From assembly GCA_003552585.1 (NCBI GenBank), contig PUNK01000010.1, forward strand, positions 1-64,000: a stretch of 64,000 nucleotides of DNA. The letters run 5' to 3'. Positions 62,850 through 64,000 of this stretch are shown here, one piece after another; the stretch's first letter is position 1, and the number at the start of each line of letters is the position of its first letter. This DNA is from Thermoplasmata archaeon (GTDB lineage: Archaea; Thermoplasmatota; Thermoplasmata; Halarchaeoplasmatales; Halarchaeoplasmataceae). The translations under genes were made by a program, and so were the position numbers. The notes beneath the pieces are model-generated. The model had not been told where the DNA came from and searched no databases. It saw only the letters and a list, made by a program, of their open reading frames with translations.

Positions 62850-63491
62850 ATGTTAGGGGTACAGATGGTACTCAACAATTACAGAGAAACAGGGGATATC
62901 CTACTGCTGCCAATCGCCAGGAAGATGAAAAATGTTTCTCCCGACACCCTATCGTGGGTGGCTTTTGCGTCCGCAGTATCAGCCGGCGTATTATTTTTTT
63001 TCAGCGATAGACCATCTATTGTTCTGATGGCGGTCTTGATGATTTTTATGAACGCATTGTTCGATGCTCTAGATGGCAAGGTTGCTAAGTTAACGGGAAA
63101 GGATTCTCTTAGAGGTGATTTCCTGGACCACTCTCTCGACAGATACGCGGATATCTTTATCATCGGCGGTATTGCATTAGGACCACTCAGCCGATTATCG
63201 ATAGGATTTTTAGCAATACTTGGAATCCTGATGACCAGTTATATGGGTACCCAAGCCCAAGCGGTGGGGGTCGAGAGGGATTACGGAGGGATGGCTGGAA
63301 GGGCTGATAGACTGGTCCTTCTAATAATCATACCGTTATTACATGCCATAGCGATGTGGGTCAATAAAAGTGAATTCATAATATTTGGCTTAAACCTCAA
63401 TATAATGGAGGTCCTGATGATATGGTTCGCGATCGCAGGACATATGACAGCATTGCATAGGGGAATGATGACCTGGAAAAAACTTTCATGA
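62850..63491 (+). CDS. CDP-alcohol phosphatidyltransferase, likely archaetidylinositol-phosphate synthase
   Basis: A 213-residue membrane enzyme with about six helices. The signature DGKVAKLTGKDSLRGDFLDHSLD fits D-G-x2-A-x8-11-G-x3-D-x3-D (given in parts: DGKVAK and GDFLDHSLDRYAD). Among archaeal family members this arrangement resembles archaetidylinositol-phosphate synthase, joining CDP-archaeol with inositol phosphate to make polar membrane lipids. The substrate assignment is an inference from family likeness. It follows the AK6-like gene and its end overlaps convergent priL by 6 nt. Confidence 0.85.
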   Translation: MLGVQMVLNNYRETGDILLLPIARKMKNVSPDTLSWVAFASAVSAGVLFFFSDRPSIVLMAVLMIFMNALFDALDGKVAKLTGKDSLRGDFLDHSLDRYADIFIIGGIALGPLSRLSIGFLAILGILMTSYMGTQAQAVGVERDYGGMAGRADRLVLLIIIPLLHAIAMWVNKSEFIIFGLNLNIMEVLMIWFAIAGHMTALHRGMMTWKKLS

Positions 63492-64000
63492 CTCGTTATC
63501 GGTGTTCTGGTCCTTTTTCTTAACTGAATAATAGATTATTGGGTGCTCCATCCATTCCATCTCACACAGACTGTCCGGCTTGAAACATATCCTGTGGGTT
63601 TTCATGTGCCCACACCCGGGAGGTGAATATTCTTGCCCAGATATCTCTCCCAGTATATGTTCTATCTGATACCTAGCTAGATCCACGTCGAAATCAGGTG
63701 ATTTGCTGAAAAACGCTAATATGCCATCTTTATTCATTCCTGCGGCATGGAGAAAACTCGTGATTGCGAATCTAGCTTCGTGAGTGAGATTGACTCCTGA
63801 CTGCTGATCCTTGATCAGTTTTTTTATGCAAGGGGGGAAAAGTTCTGTTTCTATGGCCCCGAATTCACGCTCATCAAAAGACTCGATGCGTTCTTTTTCT
63901 ATTTCCAAAATTTCTCTGATCTTTTCCACATGAGATCCTAACGCTTTCCCTATCTCAGGGGTGACCGGTAAAGGTAACTCTTCCGATATCCTATTAAAAA
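63486..64000 (-). CDS. priL: DNA primase large subunit, 5' end beyond window
   Basis: The C-terminal iron-sulfur domain of PriL. FPPCIKKL, an HEARFAITSFLHAAGM helix, SPDFD and GCGHMKTHRIC...DSLC supply the four cysteines of the [4Fe-4S] cluster. With PriS it makes RNA primers for replication. The frame stays open through base 64000 (no stop above GTG 63929), so the N-terminal half lies outside the window. Confidence 0.92.
   Translation of the reverse strand, partial: FNRISEELPLPVTPEIGKALGSHVEKIREILEIEKERIESFDEREFGAIETELFPPCIKKLIKDQQSGVNLTHEARFAITSFLHAAGMNKDGILAFFSKSPDFDVDLARYQIEHILGEISGQEYSPPGCGHMKTHRICFKPDSLCEMEWMEHPIIYYSVKKKDQNTDNES

Overview
This window is archaeal and most likely from a Thermoplasmatota (Thermoplasmata-like) genome. 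The translation and transcription genes are archaeal in type and order: uS13, uS4, uS11 and RNA polymerase subunit D with a ferredoxin insert. Beside them lie XPD helicase, primase large subunit PriL, type-4 uracil-DNA glycosylase, an AK6-type kinase, archaeal-type PRPP synthase, KorDABC and an archaetidylinositol-phosphate synthase. Many starts carry a TATA-like box about 24-29 nt upstream, as in leaderless transcripts; internal operon genes instead carry Shine-Dalgarno motifs of the GGAGGTGAT type. The lineage is an inference: no 16S rRNA is present.

Layout. 1-9.5 kb is accessory: the 3' part of an RND/MMPL-type exporter, a small DUF2238-like membrane protein, a multi-PAS histidine kinase followed by a frameshifted response regulator, a NosD-like beta-helix surface protein and an Eis-like acetyltransferase. 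9.8-24 kb holds a 10.8-kb subtilisin-family protease gene (P1) divergent from a winged-helix/STAND-ATPase/TPR regulator (R1). 24-34.6 kb is housekeeping: a cyanophycinase-like peptidase, tRNA-Ile, cysK-osmC-udg, XPD helicase, hypB, an unknown exported protein, prs and korDABC. 34.9-39 kb holds rps13-rps4-rps11-rpoD, tRNA-Leu, a hairpin-rich spacer and enolase. 39-53.4 kb repeats the protease/regulator module (P2, 10.9 kb, with R2). 53.5-64 kb has a radical SAM protein, a macro-domain protein, a third surface subtilase (P3), exonuclease VII (xseB, xseA), AK6, a CDP-alcohol phosphatidyltransferase and the 3' part of priL.

The most distinctive content is the set of three surface subtilases (P1, P2, P3), together about 26.6 kb or 41 % of the window. 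Each has a signal peptide, a complete Asp-His-Ser catalytic domain, long beta-sandwich arrays, and the same C-terminal device: an Ig-like domain, a coiled coil of about 125-140 residues, one membrane helix and an acidic cytoplasmic tail. P1 and P2 are full-length paralogues, each beside a paralogous regulator, so a two-gene module has been duplicated. The best reading is an archaeon that digests external protein with stalked surface proteases, probably under dedicated transcriptional control. KorDABC, cysK and the cyanophycinase-like peptidase fit an amino-acid-consuming fermentative metabolism, but that link is inference.

Sequence signs of change include blocks of near-identical DNA shared between otherwise diverged protease genes, a receiver gene with a non-standard start and an extra C in a C tract, and a possible rearrangement between tRNA-Leu and enolase.
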